Shown one piece after another: positions 33,271 to 40,920 of a stretch of 44,722 nucleotides of DNA. The notes under the pieces were generated by a model. It made no database searches, was not told the origin of the DNA, and saw nothing but the letters and a program-made list of their open reading frames with translations. The translations under genes and the position numbers were made by a program. Numbering within the stretch: position 1 is the stretch's first letter; each line of letters opens with the position of its first letter. Origin of the DNA: Nitrospinota bacterium (GTDB taxonomy: Bacteria; Nitrospinota; Nitrospinia; UBA9942); NCBI GenBank assembly GCA_016194325.1, contig JACQBS010000104.1:1-44722 (forward strand), written 5' to 3'.

Positions 33271-33306
33271 TGGCTAAAATTTGTACCAATTCGTTTTCAT
33301 TCGTGG
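33271..33306. repeat. Half element: GTGGC-type right arm only
   Basis: Contains TTGTGGCTAAAATTTG, AATTCG and TTTTCATTCGTGGCTAA. These are right-arm units of the GCCACGAAT palindrome family with no complementary left arm within 100 bp, so it is a remnant or a degenerate copy. Confidence 0.5.
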
Positions 33307-34437
33307 CTAAATGTTAAACACTCTATGCAAAAATCCCTGTCTGACCTTCATTGCACCCTCCGGGCAGACTTCAGAACAGCAGAAGCATCTTATACATTCA
33401 TCATAGTTAAAAATTAATCTCCCATTCCCCTTTTTAATTACATGCGGCGGACAGGCTTCAATACAGAAACTACAAAGCGTGCAGGTCTCCCTGTCTTCCT
33501 TTGGTTTTGATATTAGAAAGTTTCTGAGATGTCTGCCTATAAATGGATAATTACTGAAGTTTGCATCAATGATAGCGGTTGGGAATTTAAAATCTCTTAC
33601 TAAAATATTTTCTATCCTCTCTCCAAGGAGTTCTATTTTCTCTATATCCGTTATACCTGCATTCCTCTCCCGTGCAACTGTATATGTGTAGAATTTTTTA
33701 AAGTCTCCACCCAATATATGGCATATCATAGTATCCACCGCCACCGCATCAACTCCAGCAAATATAAGACCTATATCCCTTGGGGTGCCGCATGAAGGGC
33801 CATCCCCCTCCATCCCTCTTATGCCATCAACTATTGTTAGTGTAGGTTTGATATATTCATATAGTTCCACAAGCATCTTTGCAAAATATACATTATTTAC
33901 ACCTGCCTTCAGATGCCACTGTGCCTTTCTCTTTCCAATAATACACCCAAAGAGATTTTTTACACCGAGTGTCAGATACATCTGGACATGGGTCTTTAAC
34001 TTTGGCAGATTTATTATTACATCAATCTCTTTCAGTTCTTTTGCTATCTCAAGAGATTTAAAGATATTTCCATTATTCCGATTTATTGTAACCGACTCTA
34101 CGAATTCCAATATCTGGGCACCTGTCTCCACCGCCACATCTTCCATACCTGTTTTCTTTATAACTTTTTTAAGGCTTAAGAGAGAAGGGCTGTCCCCGAT
34201 ATAAGGAATACCACCCGCTTCCTTCACGAGGTTTATAACTGCCTTCACAAAAACAGGATGGGTTGTTACTGCATCATCTGGAGATTTTGAGGATAGAAGG
34301 TTGGGTTTTATAAGGACTCTGTCGCCCTTTTTTACAAATTTATCTATTCCACCTAATAGAGTTACCGATTTCTTGACCCCATTGTAAACCTCTGTGTAGT
34401 TGTAACGTTCAGTCTTTACTGCTGATACCTGTGTCAT
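33307..34437 (-). CDS. DUF362 protein with C-terminal 2[4Fe-4S] ferredoxin
   Basis: A 376-aa protein. The DUF362 domain (about 1-310) has the family pattern VLIKPNLLSSKSPDDAVTTHPVFVKAV, then INLPKLKTHVQMYLTLGVKNLFG and AVDTMICHILGG. The C-terminus has two 4Fe-4S motifs: CTLCSFCIEACP and CIRCFCCSEVCP. DUF362 proteins with fused ferredoxin domains are common in anaerobes and Nitrospirota, but their reaction is unknown. The start is the ATG at 34437. It points away from the geranylgeranyl-reductase gene. Iron-sulfur electron transfer is likely, the physiological partner is not known. Confidence 0.9.
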   Translation of the reverse strand: MTQVSAVKTERYNYTEVYNGVKKSVTLLGGIDKFVKKGDRVLIKPNLLSSKSPDDAVTTHPVFVKAVINLVKEAGGIPYIGDSPSLLSLKKVIKKTGMEDVAVETGAQILEFVESVTINRNNGNIFKSLEIAKELKEIDVIINLPKLKTHVQMYLTLGVKNLFGCIIGKRKAQWHLKAGVNNVYFAKMLVELYEYIKPTLTIVDGIRGMEGDGPSCGTPRDIGLIFAGVDAVAVDTMICHILGGDFKKFYTYTVARERNAGITDIEKIELLGERIENILVRDFKFPTAIIDANFSNYPFIGRHLRNFLISKPKEDRETCTLCSFCIEACPPHVIKKGNGRLIFNYDECIRCFCCSEVCPEGAMKVRQGFLHRVFNI

Positions 34438-34466
34438 TTATCTTTGCCTTGCATTTTTTTCTAAAA

Positions 34467-34547
34467 AACCACGAGATTACACAAGATTATCACAAGATTT
34501 TTCTTATTAATTTCTTCTCTTGTGTAAATCTGTGAAATCTTGTGGTT
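34467..34547. repeat. AACCACGAG palindrome
   Basis: The left arm AACCACGAGATT (34467 on), ACACAAGATT, ATCACAAGATTT pairs with right-arm units CTTGTGTAAAT, CTGTGAAAT, CTTGTGGTT (to 34547). AACCACGAG versus CTTGTGGTT differ by a single G-T wobble. The right arm encodes the tail of the small zinc protein gene. Confidence 0.85.
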
Positions 34548-34680
34548 CCATTATCTTCTTTCTTTCTTCTGCTTTGTATTTGTTATAGCAGACATAGCAG
34601 ATTTTCCCCTTTTCGGTCTTCATCTTCATATGCTCTTCCTTGGCACCAAGCTCCCTGCCGCATTTAAAACATTTTGACAT
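34507..34680 (-). CDS. Small zinc-ribbon protein with repeat-encoded tail
   Basis: A 57-aa protein with Cys4-x2-Cys7 and Cys28-x2-Cys31 and many charged residues. This is a compact zinc ribbon of the type found in small nucleic-acid-associated proteins. The C-terminal EPQDFTDLHKRRN is encoded by the right arm of the palindrome at 34467-34547. The start ATG 34680 is not preceded by a Shine-Dalgarno; a TATAAT lies 6 nt upstream, so a leaderless mRNA is possible. Function unknown. Confidence 0.6.
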   Translation of the reverse strand: MSKCFKCGRELGAKEEHMKMKTEKGKICYVCYNKYKAEERKKIMEPQDFTDLHKRRN

Positions 34681-34692
34681 TTTGATATTATA
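34681..34692 (-). promoter_or_regulatory. Candidate leaderless promoter for the zinc protein gene
   Basis: Read on the minus strand: TATAAT (34692-34687) then 6 nt, then ATG at 34680. The -35 region (TTCCAT 17 nt upstream) is weak, so the promoter is suggestive only. Confidence 0.4.
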
Positions 34693-34737
34693 ATTCAAGA
34701 GCCTCTTTAATGGAAGTTTAAAATAACCTCTCAGTGC

Positions 34738-34766
34738 TTGACTGTCGTTTTTGAATCTAATATATT
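34738..34766 (+). promoter_or_regulatory. Sigma70 promoter of the geranylgeranyl-reductase-family gene
   Basis: TTGACT (34738-34743), 17 nt, TATATT (34761-34766). The start is about 34773, giving a 14-nt leader. The TTG at 34751 lies inside the spacer, so the true start must be the ATG at 34787. Confidence 0.7.
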
Positions 34767-34786
34767 GTTCTCAAAAAGATATACTT

Positions 34787-35851
34787 ATGGGCAATTATGA
34801 TGTTATTATTGTAGAAGGGGGACCTGCCGGCTCAACTGCTGCAAGAGGCTGTGCAGAAAGGGGATTTAAGACACTTCTGATAGATAAGGCACTCTTTCCA
34901 AGGTATAAACCATGCGGCGGAGCCCTTTCTTTTCGCACCATTAATTCACTTGGATTTGAAATTCCACAGGAGATGATTGAGGCTGAATGTAAAGGCGTAA
35001 ATGTTTATTATAAAGGTGAAATGTCTTCTTATAAAAAAAAGGGCAGGGTGACAGTGATGGTATCAAGAGAAAAGTTTGACAATCTTTTATTTGAAATGGC
35101 AAAAGAGAGAGGCTGTATGACTCTGACAGGGGAGAGGGTTGTTTCTGTAGAAAGCTCAGGAGGATATATAAAGGTAAACACAGAAAAGGGGGCGTATTCA
35201 GCCCGCTTTGTGGTTGGTGCTGATGGTGTCAACAGTATTGTATCAAGATTTATAAATGGGACGAGCCATAAAGAATTTCTATCAGCCACAGCCTTTGTTT
35301 CCAGGGTTGAAGAGCCATTATCTGGGAATGAGTTTTTAAATTTTTATTTTGGAAATGTCCATGGCGGTTATGCATGGGTATTTCCGCACGGAAGGTATCT
35401 CTCCGCTGGAATCTGGGGTTTAGATTGGCTTGATTCAAAACCTGTAGATTCCATGAAAAGATTTTTAAGCTCTAATAATTTTTCAACTGACAATATAAGA
35501 GGGCATAAAATGCCGTTATGGGATAGGAGAAGAAAAATATGCAGTGAAAGGGTTCTATTGGCAGGCGATGCAGGAGGGTTTGTTGATTCATTCAGCGGGG
35601 AGGGTATTTCTAATGCAATACTGTCAGGAAGAATAGCCGCAGAATCAATAGCAGATTCTCTAAAAAATAGAGAATCGGCAGGGGATAATTATAAAAAAAA
35701 ATGTAATAGCCTGTTTGTTAATAATCTGAAATATTCCATGTATTTTACTCGTCTGATTTTCAGATTCCCGGAATTTTTCTTAAAAAGCTTCGTATTGGAT
35801 AATAGTCTACTTAGACAGTATTTAGAAGACCAAGCCTCAAACACATCTTAA
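34787..35851 (+). CDS. Geranylgeranyl reductase family FAD protein
   Basis: A 354-aa flavoprotein. The family reduces isoprenoid double bonds of lipids or quinones (archaeal lipids, chlorophyll, menaquinone). It has a Rossmann FAD motif, the LFPRYKPCGGALSFRTI segment with PxxYxxCGG, and GDAGGFVDSFSGEGISNAILSGRIAAESI, the C-terminal FAD-binding motif. An odd point is that the first glycine of GxGxxG is Glu (VEGGPAGS). Just downstream is a PlsC acyltransferase gene, so a role in membrane lipids fits. The start at 34787 is set by a promoter 20 nt upstream; the longer reading starts inside the promoter. Confidence 0.85.
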   Translation: MGNYDVIIVEGGPAGSTAARGCAERGFKTLLIDKALFPRYKPCGGALSFRTINSLGFEIPQEMIEAECKGVNVYYKGEMSSYKKKGRVTVMVSREKFDNLLFEMAKERGCMTLTGERVVSVESSGGYIKVNTEKGAYSARFVVGADGVNSIVSRFINGTSHKEFLSATAFVSRVEEPLSGNEFLNFYFGNVHGGYAWVFPHGRYLSAGIWGLDWLDSKPVDSMKRFLSSNNFSTDNIRGHKMPLWDRRRKICSERVLLAGDAGGFVDSFSGEGISNAILSGRIAAESIADSLKNRESAGDNYKKKCNSLFVNNLKYSMYFTRLIFRFPEFFLKSFVLDNSLLRQYLEDQASNTS

Positions 35852-35906
35852 AATATTATATTAAATATTTTGTAGGTATGATGATGGAAACAACCCCCTC
35901 TATCAT

Positions 35907-36647
35907 GTGCAATTAGCTATGCCCTTATCAGTTGTTAAATGGATTGCAGGGATTTTATATTCTATATTAATGGGAATAGCTGCCATTATTTTTTCCATAA
36001 TTTATAAAAATTCTAATGCTGTCCGTTCCGTTACCAGATTATGGGGTAAGGGGATGTGCAGGCTAAGCGGGGTTAGGGTAGAGGTCAGCGGGATTGAAAA
36101 TATCTTAAAAGGCAGGCCGCAAATATTTGTTTCAAATCATCAGGGGATGTATGATATATTTGTCCTTGAAGGGTACCTCCCTGTAAATTTTTTATGGATA
36201 GCAAAAGAAAGCCTGTTTAAGATTCCAATAATCGGATGGACAATGAGAAGGGCAGGGTATATCGGGATAAACAGGACCAGTCCAAAGAAGTTTCTTAAGA
36301 GTTTAGGTAAGGCAGTTGATGAGATAAGAAACGGCAAATCAATTATCATATTTCCTGAAGGGACGAGGACAAGGGATGGAAATGTCGGCAGGTTTAAGAA
36401 GGGGAGTCTCTTTCTCATATTTAAAACAGGTGTGCCTGTTGTGCCAATCACTATCAGCGGCAGTTTTGACGTGTTGAAAAAGGGAGAATTCAGGATAAAT
36501 TCTGGAAAGGTTCGTATTCATATAGACAAGCCCATAGAGGTTAAAGGGAGTTCCGACAGTGAGGCAAGTTCAGTAGAAGAAGGGCAATTATTAAATAGTT
36601 TCAGGGATATAATTGTTAATAATCTTCAGGGATTGAAAGCGGAATAA
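35907..36647 (+). CDS. plsC: 1-acyl-sn-glycerol-3-phosphate acyltransferase
   Basis: A 246-aa membrane acyltransferase that makes phosphatidic acid from lysophosphatidic acid. N-terminal hydrophobic helices (about 1-32) precede the NHQGMYD motif (the HX4D-type catalytic box) and the downstream FPEGTRTRDG, which binds the glycerol phosphate. IAKESLFKIPIIGWTMRRAGYIGINR is typical. The start is unclear: GTG 35907 or ATG 35919 are both possible and neither has a good ribosome binding site. It lies 55 bp after the geranylgeranyl-reductase-family gene. A lipid-modification pair is likely but not shown. Confidence 0.9.
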   Translation: MQLAMPLSVVKWIAGILYSILMGIAAIIFSIIYKNSNAVRSVTRLWGKGMCRLSGVRVEVSGIENILKGRPQIFVSNHQGMYDIFVLEGYLPVNFLWIAKESLFKIPIIGWTMRRAGYIGINRTSPKKFLKSLGKAVDEIRNGKSIIIFPEGTRTRDGNVGRFKKGSLFLIFKTGVPVVPITISGSFDVLKKGEFRINSGKVRIHIDKPIEVKGSSDSEASSVEEGQLLNSFRDIIVNNLQGLKAE

Positions 36648-36663
36648 GGGATAAGGTGAAAGG

Positions 36664-38178
36664 ATGTCTTCCGAGAATAAAGAATTAGAAGAAAGGATAA
36701 AAAGGCTTAATAGTATCGGTATTGCCCTCTCAAGCCAGACAGACCTCAGAATCCTCCTGGAGACAATTGTAAAAGAGGCTCGCGGGTTTACAAATTCAGA
36801 TGCAGGGAGCCTCTACAGGAAGGAAGAAGACAAGCTGATTTTTGAGGTTGCACAGAATGATACCCTTGACAGGCGGCTTGGTGAAAAGAAGAAGGAGGCA
36901 TTCAGCCCTTTCCCTATTCCACTCACGAAGAAGAGTATTTCCGGCTATGTAGCATTAACAGGCATTACATTAAACATATCTGATGTTTATCATCTGTCAG
37001 GAGAAGAGGAGTACAGCTTCAACCGCGATTTTGATGACAGGAACAATTACAAGACAACATCCATGCTTGTAATCCCAATGAAGGACCACGAAGGGGAGAT
37101 AATAGGGGTTCTTCAATTGATAAATGCAATAGATGAGATGGGAAATATAGTCCCCTATTCACAAGACCTTCAGGATTTAATATCCTCATTGGCATCACAG
37201 GCTGCTGTAGCCATAAGGAATGCAAAGCTTATAGGGGATATAAAAAACCTGTTTGAATCATTGGTAAAATATTCTGCCACCGCCATAGATGCAAGAAGCC
37301 CCCATACTGCCGGTCACTCCCGGAGGGTGTCTGAACTTTCTGTAAAGGTTGCAAAGGCAATAAATGAGGAAAATAACGGGCCTCTGTCAGATATAAAATT
37401 CAGCCTGCTTGAAATTGAGGAGCTTAGAATAGCAGGATGGCTTCATGATATCGGAAAAATCGGTGTAAGGGAATGGGTATTGGAAAAGGCAAATAAATTA
37501 AATGATGATAGGATGGAGTTAATCAGAGCAAGGTTTATGTATATAAAAGAGAAGATAAAAAATGAATTGTTAAAGAGGGAAATTGAAGGAGGCTATGACC
37601 CGACAGATATTGAGGAGAAATTGAACTCTGCACTAAAAGAACTGGATGATGATATGGAATTCATTAATATCGTGAACAAACCGGGATTTCTCAAGGACAG
37701 TGATCTGGAGAGATTGAAAAAGATTACCGGCAAGAAGTATTCAAATTCAAATGGCGGAGAGGAATCTTACCTGACAGAGTTTGAATATACAAATCTTTCC
37801 GTGAGGAAAGGTAATCTTACAGAGGAAGAATATAAGAATATCCAGTCCCATGTTGTTCATACATATAATATTTTGCGAAACATACCTTTTACAAAAAATT
37901 TAAAAAATGTCCCCCTTATTGCCGCTTCCCATCACGAGATGCTGAATGGGACAGGGTATCCTAACGGATTAAAGGATAAGCAGATACCGATGCAGGCAAG
38001 GATTATAGGGATGGTAGATGTATTTGATGCGCTGACTGCAGCCGATAGGCCTTACAAGGCGTCTGTCCCTCTTGATAAAGCCCTCCAGATACTTAAGCTT
38101 GAGGCAAAGGATAACAGATTGGATGAAAGGGTTGTGAATATCTTTGTTGAGAAGAAGCTTTACGAAGGGGCAGTGTAA
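36664..38178 (+). CDS. GAF domain HD-GYP phosphodiesterase
   Basis: A 504-aa signalling protein. An N-terminal coiled coil (1-20) and a GAF domain (about 20-190) precede the HD-GYP domain (about 200-500), which hydrolyses cyclic di-GMP. HD is at 261-262 (WLHDIGKIG), the catalytic histidine pair at 423-424 (SHHEMLNGTGYP) and GYP at 431-433. Between the HD and GYP motifs is an unusually long helical, charged insertion (about residues 275-395), while ordinary HD-GYP domains are shorter here. The start ATG 36664 has GTGAAAGG upstream. It may control surface polysaccharide production encoded elsewhere in the window, but that is only inferred from proximity. Confidence 0.93.
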   Translation: MSSENKELEERIKRLNSIGIALSSQTDLRILLETIVKEARGFTNSDAGSLYRKEEDKLIFEVAQNDTLDRRLGEKKKEAFSPFPIPLTKKSISGYVALTGITLNISDVYHLSGEEEYSFNRDFDDRNNYKTTSMLVIPMKDHEGEIIGVLQLINAIDEMGNIVPYSQDLQDLISSLASQAAVAIRNAKLIGDIKNLFESLVKYSATAIDARSPHTAGHSRRVSELSVKVAKAINEENNGPLSDIKFSLLEIEELRIAGWLHDIGKIGVREWVLEKANKLNDDRMELIRARFMYIKEKIKNELLKREIEGGYDPTDIEEKLNSALKELDDDMEFINIVNKPGFLKDSDLERLKKITGKKYSNSNGGEESYLTEFEYTNLSVRKGNLTEEEYKNIQSHVVHTYNILRNIPFTKNLKNVPLIAASHHEMLNGTGYPNGLKDKQIPMQARIIGMVDVFDALTAADRPYKASVPLDKALQILKLEAKDNRLDERVVNIFVEKKLYEGAV

Positions 38179-38245
38179 TAATTTTCTCCTCCTTGTTTTA
38201 CCTCCTCTGTTTAATTACCTGCATTAAATAATATTTAAAAAACAC

Positions 38246-38274
38246 TTGACAGCTTTTTAAAGATAATTTATTAT
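38246..38274 (+). promoter_or_regulatory. Sigma70 promoter of the porin gene
   Basis: TTGACA (38246-38251), 17-nt spacer, TATTAT (38269-38274). It is a near-consensus promoter with a start near 38281. Confidence 0.75.
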
Positions 38275-38290
38275 TGATAGTGAATATCAA
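38274..38290. promoter_or_regulatory. Dyad at the porin transcription start, candidate operator
   Basis: TTGATA (38274-38279) and TATCAA (38285-38290) are inverted with a 5-nt gap, overlapping the -10 and start site. A further ATCAATATCA follows. The GATA/TATC character recalls Fur-type boxes, but this is not specific. Confidence 0.35.
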
Positions 38291-38318
38291 CATCAATATC
38301 AGGAAAGGAGGTTTTTAA

Positions 38319-39626
38319 ATGGAAAGGATTGGAGTATTTTTTGCATTGATTGTGTTATTGCTTCTTATGTTTATCCCCGCAGTTTCTTTTGCAGAAGAGG
38401 CGGAAATTAAGGAGATGAAGAGGCGGATTGAGGTGCTGACAGAGGAGATGGAGAAGTTAAAACTCGGGGCAGTTGCAGAGCCAAAGTATGAGAGTTTTAT
38501 GGGTTTAGGTCCTGCGGCATCCAAGGTATATGGAGTGGAAAAGGGATTATCAATTGGAGGTTATGGTGAAGTAGTCTATTATAACTATCAACACCTTTCA
38601 AAGAAGGATTTTGCCAATGTGGCCAGATTCATATTGTATGGAGGATATAAGTTTAATGACTGGATTATAATGAATACTGAGATTGAGTTTGAGCATGCAG
38701 GTATTGGAAATTCTGGCTCAAAAGAGCCTGAGGTCTATACTGAATTTTCATATCTTGATTTTCTCTTAAACAAGAGTTTTAACCTGAGAACAGGTCTTAT
38801 ATTGATGCCTATAGGTATTATTAACGAGTATCATGAGCCAACGGTTTACCACGGTGTTATAAGACCAGATATAGAAACAAACATAATTCCAGGCACATGG
38901 AGGGATATTGGTATAATGGCTTATGGAAATCTGGGGTCACTGAAATATGATGTTGCCCTTGTCAATGGACCCAGGGCAAACAGCTTTACAAACAGCACAT
39001 GGATGCGCAGTGGCAGACAGCAGGGGGCAAAGGTAAATGCCGATGCTTTGGCATCATTGGTTCGTATAAACTATGAGCCACTGACAGACCTTCTAATTGG
39101 TGGGACATACTATTCAGGAAAGGCTGATGAAGGCAAGGGGGGAGACGAAGATAAATCCACTGATAGAGAGGGAAATATAAATCTATGGGAGGTTCATGCC
39201 CAGTATCAATTAAAGGGACTTTACTTAAGAGGACTCTACACCAGAGGTTCCCTGGATGCTAATGATGCTTTTAAATCAGATACATCTCTAAAGAAGGTAG
39301 GTAGGGAGGTTGAGGGGTGGTATGTAGAAACTGCATACGATATTATGTCCTTTATAAAATCAGGGTCAGAGATGTCTCTCTCCCCTTTTGTAAGGTATGA
39401 AGCTTATGACACGAACAAGGATGTCTTCAACGGACAAACCCGTGATAAGACCCTTGATAGGACGGTAGTAACTTATGGTATTGGTTTTAAGCCCCATCCT
39501 AATGTGGTTATTAAGGCGGATTATCAGTCAAGGGATACATCATCAAGTCTTTCAGAGGGTAAAGGGACTAATCTGGATGAAAATAAGATTGACCAGTTCA
39601 ATCTCGGGATAGGGTTTATATTCTAA
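38319..39626 (+). CDS. Outer membrane porin-like protein
   Basis: A 435-aa preprotein with signal peptide (MERIGVFFALIVLLLLMFIPAVSFA), a short coiled coil (residues 27-47, EAEIKEMKRRIEVLTEEMEKL) and a long beta-rich domain with alternating hydrophobic strands. It ends in FNLGIGFIF, a typical outer membrane C-terminal strand with terminal Phe. The SIGGYGEVVYYNY start of the barrel and overall plan resemble Gram-negative porins of the phosphate-selective type. Nearby genes encode FMN-binding and PepSY-TM proteins, which could point to metal or redox functions. The ribosome binding site AAAGGAGG is strong. Substrate unknown. Confidence 0.85.
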   Translation: MERIGVFFALIVLLLLMFIPAVSFAEEAEIKEMKRRIEVLTEEMEKLKLGAVAEPKYESFMGLGPAASKVYGVEKGLSIGGYGEVVYYNYQHLSKKDFANVARFILYGGYKFNDWIIMNTEIEFEHAGIGNSGSKEPEVYTEFSYLDFLLNKSFNLRTGLILMPIGIINEYHEPTVYHGVIRPDIETNIIPGTWRDIGIMAYGNLGSLKYDVALVNGPRANSFTNSTWMRSGRQQGAKVNADALASLVRINYEPLTDLLIGGTYYSGKADEGKGGDEDKSTDREGNINLWEVHAQYQLKGLYLRGLYTRGSLDANDAFKSDTSLKKVGREVEGWYVETAYDIMSFIKSGSEMSLSPFVRYEAYDTNKDVFNGQTRDKTLDRTVVTYGIGFKPHPNVVIKADYQSRDTSSSLSEGKGTNLDENKIDQFNLGIGFIF

Positions 39627-39631
39627 AAGGC

Positions 39632-39714
39632 AAAAATCAGTGTTAGTGTCAGTGAACAGTGTCAGTTTAAGGTATTTTTTACTGACACTGACACTAATCA
39701 CTGACACTATTTTC
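39632..39714. repeat. Palindromic element with 6-nt units (CAGTGT/ACTGAC type)
   Basis: The left half has CAGTGT, TAGTGT, CAGTGA units; the right half has ACTGAC twice, ACTAAT and ACTGAC, ACTATT. The halves are mutually inverted. The ATG of the FMN-binding gene follows 2 nt after it, and the element has pushed away or replaced any Shine-Dalgarno. Confidence 0.85.
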
Positions 39715-39716
39715 AG

Positions 39717-40259
39717 ATGAGACTCTTAATTTCCATACTTGCTTTATCCATATTCATCCTGTGGGGTAGCTCATCAGAAGCTAAGGTCTATCTTACAAAG
39801 GATGATGCATTGAAGAAGGCATTTCCTGATGCGGTGATTGAGAGAAAGACCCTGTTTTTATCTGATGATGATGTTAAAAGAGTAGAGTCTATTTCCGGAG
39901 TTAAAGTTGAATCAAAAATCCTTACATATTATATAGCGATGGAAAATGGCGGTGTCATTGGTTACGCATTCTTTGGGAGTCATATAGTAAGGACAAAGCC
40001 TGAAATCTATACGACTGTTATAAATCCTGACGGCAGTATCAAGTATGTTGAAATCCTCGCATTCTATGAGCCTGAGGAGTATCTCCCTACCAAAAGGTGG
40101 TTTGATCAGTTTGGCGGCAAGGTGCTTGATGACAACCTCTGGACAAAGAGGGGGATAAGTGCGGTAACAGGTGCGACACTGAGTGCTAATAGTATAACTC
40201 AAGAGGTCAGAAAGACACTATCAGTTTTTAAAATAATGATACTTAAAAAAGGAGACTAA
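39717..40259 (+). CDS. FMN-binding domain protein (RnfG/NqrC-like)
   Basis: A 180-aa exported protein with signal peptide (residues 1-21). It has an FMN-binding domain in which Thr154 of TGATLSANS fits the [ST]GAT[ST] motif where FMN is covalently linked to Thr in RnfG and NqrC. These proteins act as membrane/periplasmic electron carriers. It is followed 37 bp on by a PepSY-TM gene, a common pair thought to deliver electrons to the periplasm, for instance for iron reduction. No ribosome binding site exists; a repeat ends 2 nt before the ATG. No alternative ATG is better. Confidence 0.88.
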   Translation: MRLLISILALSIFILWGSSSEAKVYLTKDDALKKAFPDAVIERKTLFLSDDDVKRVESISGVKVESKILTYYIAMENGGVIGYAFFGSHIVRTKPEIYTTVINPDGSIKYVEILAFYEPEEYLPTKRWFDQFGGKVLDDNLWTKRGISAVTGATLSANSITQEVRKTLSVFKIMILKKGD

Positions 40260-40262
40260 TTT

Positions 40263-40288
40263 CCCTTTAATAAAGGGGGTCAGGGGGG
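40263..40288. repeat. CCCTTTA/TAAAGGG hairpin that supplies a ribosome binding site
   Basis: CCCTTTA-A-TAAAGGG (40263-40277) is a palindrome followed by GGTCAGGGGGG. The AGGGGGG at 40282-40288 is 8 nt before the next ATG and is its only Shine-Dalgarno-like sequence. Confidence 0.6.
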
Positions 40289-40296
40289 TTGTAATT

Positions 40297-40920
40297 ATGC
40301 TTTTAAAAATATCCCAGATACTTCACAGGATAATAGGGCTCTTAATCGTTCCTCTTATCCTTATCTCTACTATAACAGGATTCTTCCTTTTACACAGAGA
40401 TGGACTCTCTCTTTATGAAAGAAAAGTTCAGAATTCCATATTCCTCTGGTTGTATGGAGAACCAAAGGTTATTGAAATTGATGGTGAAAAGATAACAGAG
40501 GAGTATCCTCCTTCATGGGGAAAGGCGTTGTCAACCTTTCACGACGGGAGATTTAGAGGTGTGTCCTTTGTATTGATTGCAGATATTCTTGTCATCTCAT
40601 TAATAATCCTATCCCTTACAGGTCCCTATCTCTACCTTAAAAGACTCCAATTTAAAAAGAGGGGTATCCCTGTTTCTGAAAGGCTGGAGGACCTTGACTA
40701 TTTACAGATTTTAGACAGGTTTAACAGATTAAAGAATAAGTCAATAGAAATAAAAGATAGAATTGATGAGCTACATAAAATAGTTGAGCACATCTTTAGT
40801 CATACAAAGGATAAGGAGATAGACATGAAGGCTGAAGAGCTTTTATTCATAGAAGAACATATAAGAGAGCTGGATAACAAAACCCATGAAATCATGGAGA
40901 AGATGAAGAGTGGTCATTGA
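40297..40920 (+). CDS. PepSY-associated TM (PiuB-like) protein with coiled coil
   Basis: A 207-aa membrane protein. Helix 1 (residues 8-32, HRIIGLLIVPLILISTITGFFLL) and helix 2 (89-113) flank a periplasmic loop with a PepSY-like segment (PKVIEIDGEKITEEYPPSW, TFHDGRF). His10, His33 and His81 are candidate heme or metal ligands. The C-terminal half (about 130-205) is a charged coiled coil, unusual for the family. With the FMN-binding neighbour it may carry electrons for ferric reduction. The ribosome binding site comes from the repeat upstream. Confidence 0.75.
   Translation: MLLKISQILHRIIGLLIVPLILISTITGFFLLHRDGLSLYERKVQNSIFLWLYGEPKVIEIDGEKITEEYPPSWGKALSTFHDGRFRGVSFVLIADILVISLIILSLTGPYLYLKRLQFKKRGIPVSERLEDLDYLQILDRFNRLKNKSIEIKDRIDELHKIVEHIFSHTKDKEIDMKAEELLFIEEHIRELDNKTHEIMEKMKSGH

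Noticed and set aside
33271..33306. A complete palindromic element at the DUF362 3' end
   Set aside because: Only right-arm type units are present; no left arm was found, so it is reported as a remnant only.
34751..34786. Longer start (TTG) of the geranylgeranyl-reductase-family gene
   Set aside because: It lies inside the spacer of the promoter that drives the gene; ATG 34787 directly precedes the FAD-binding strand.
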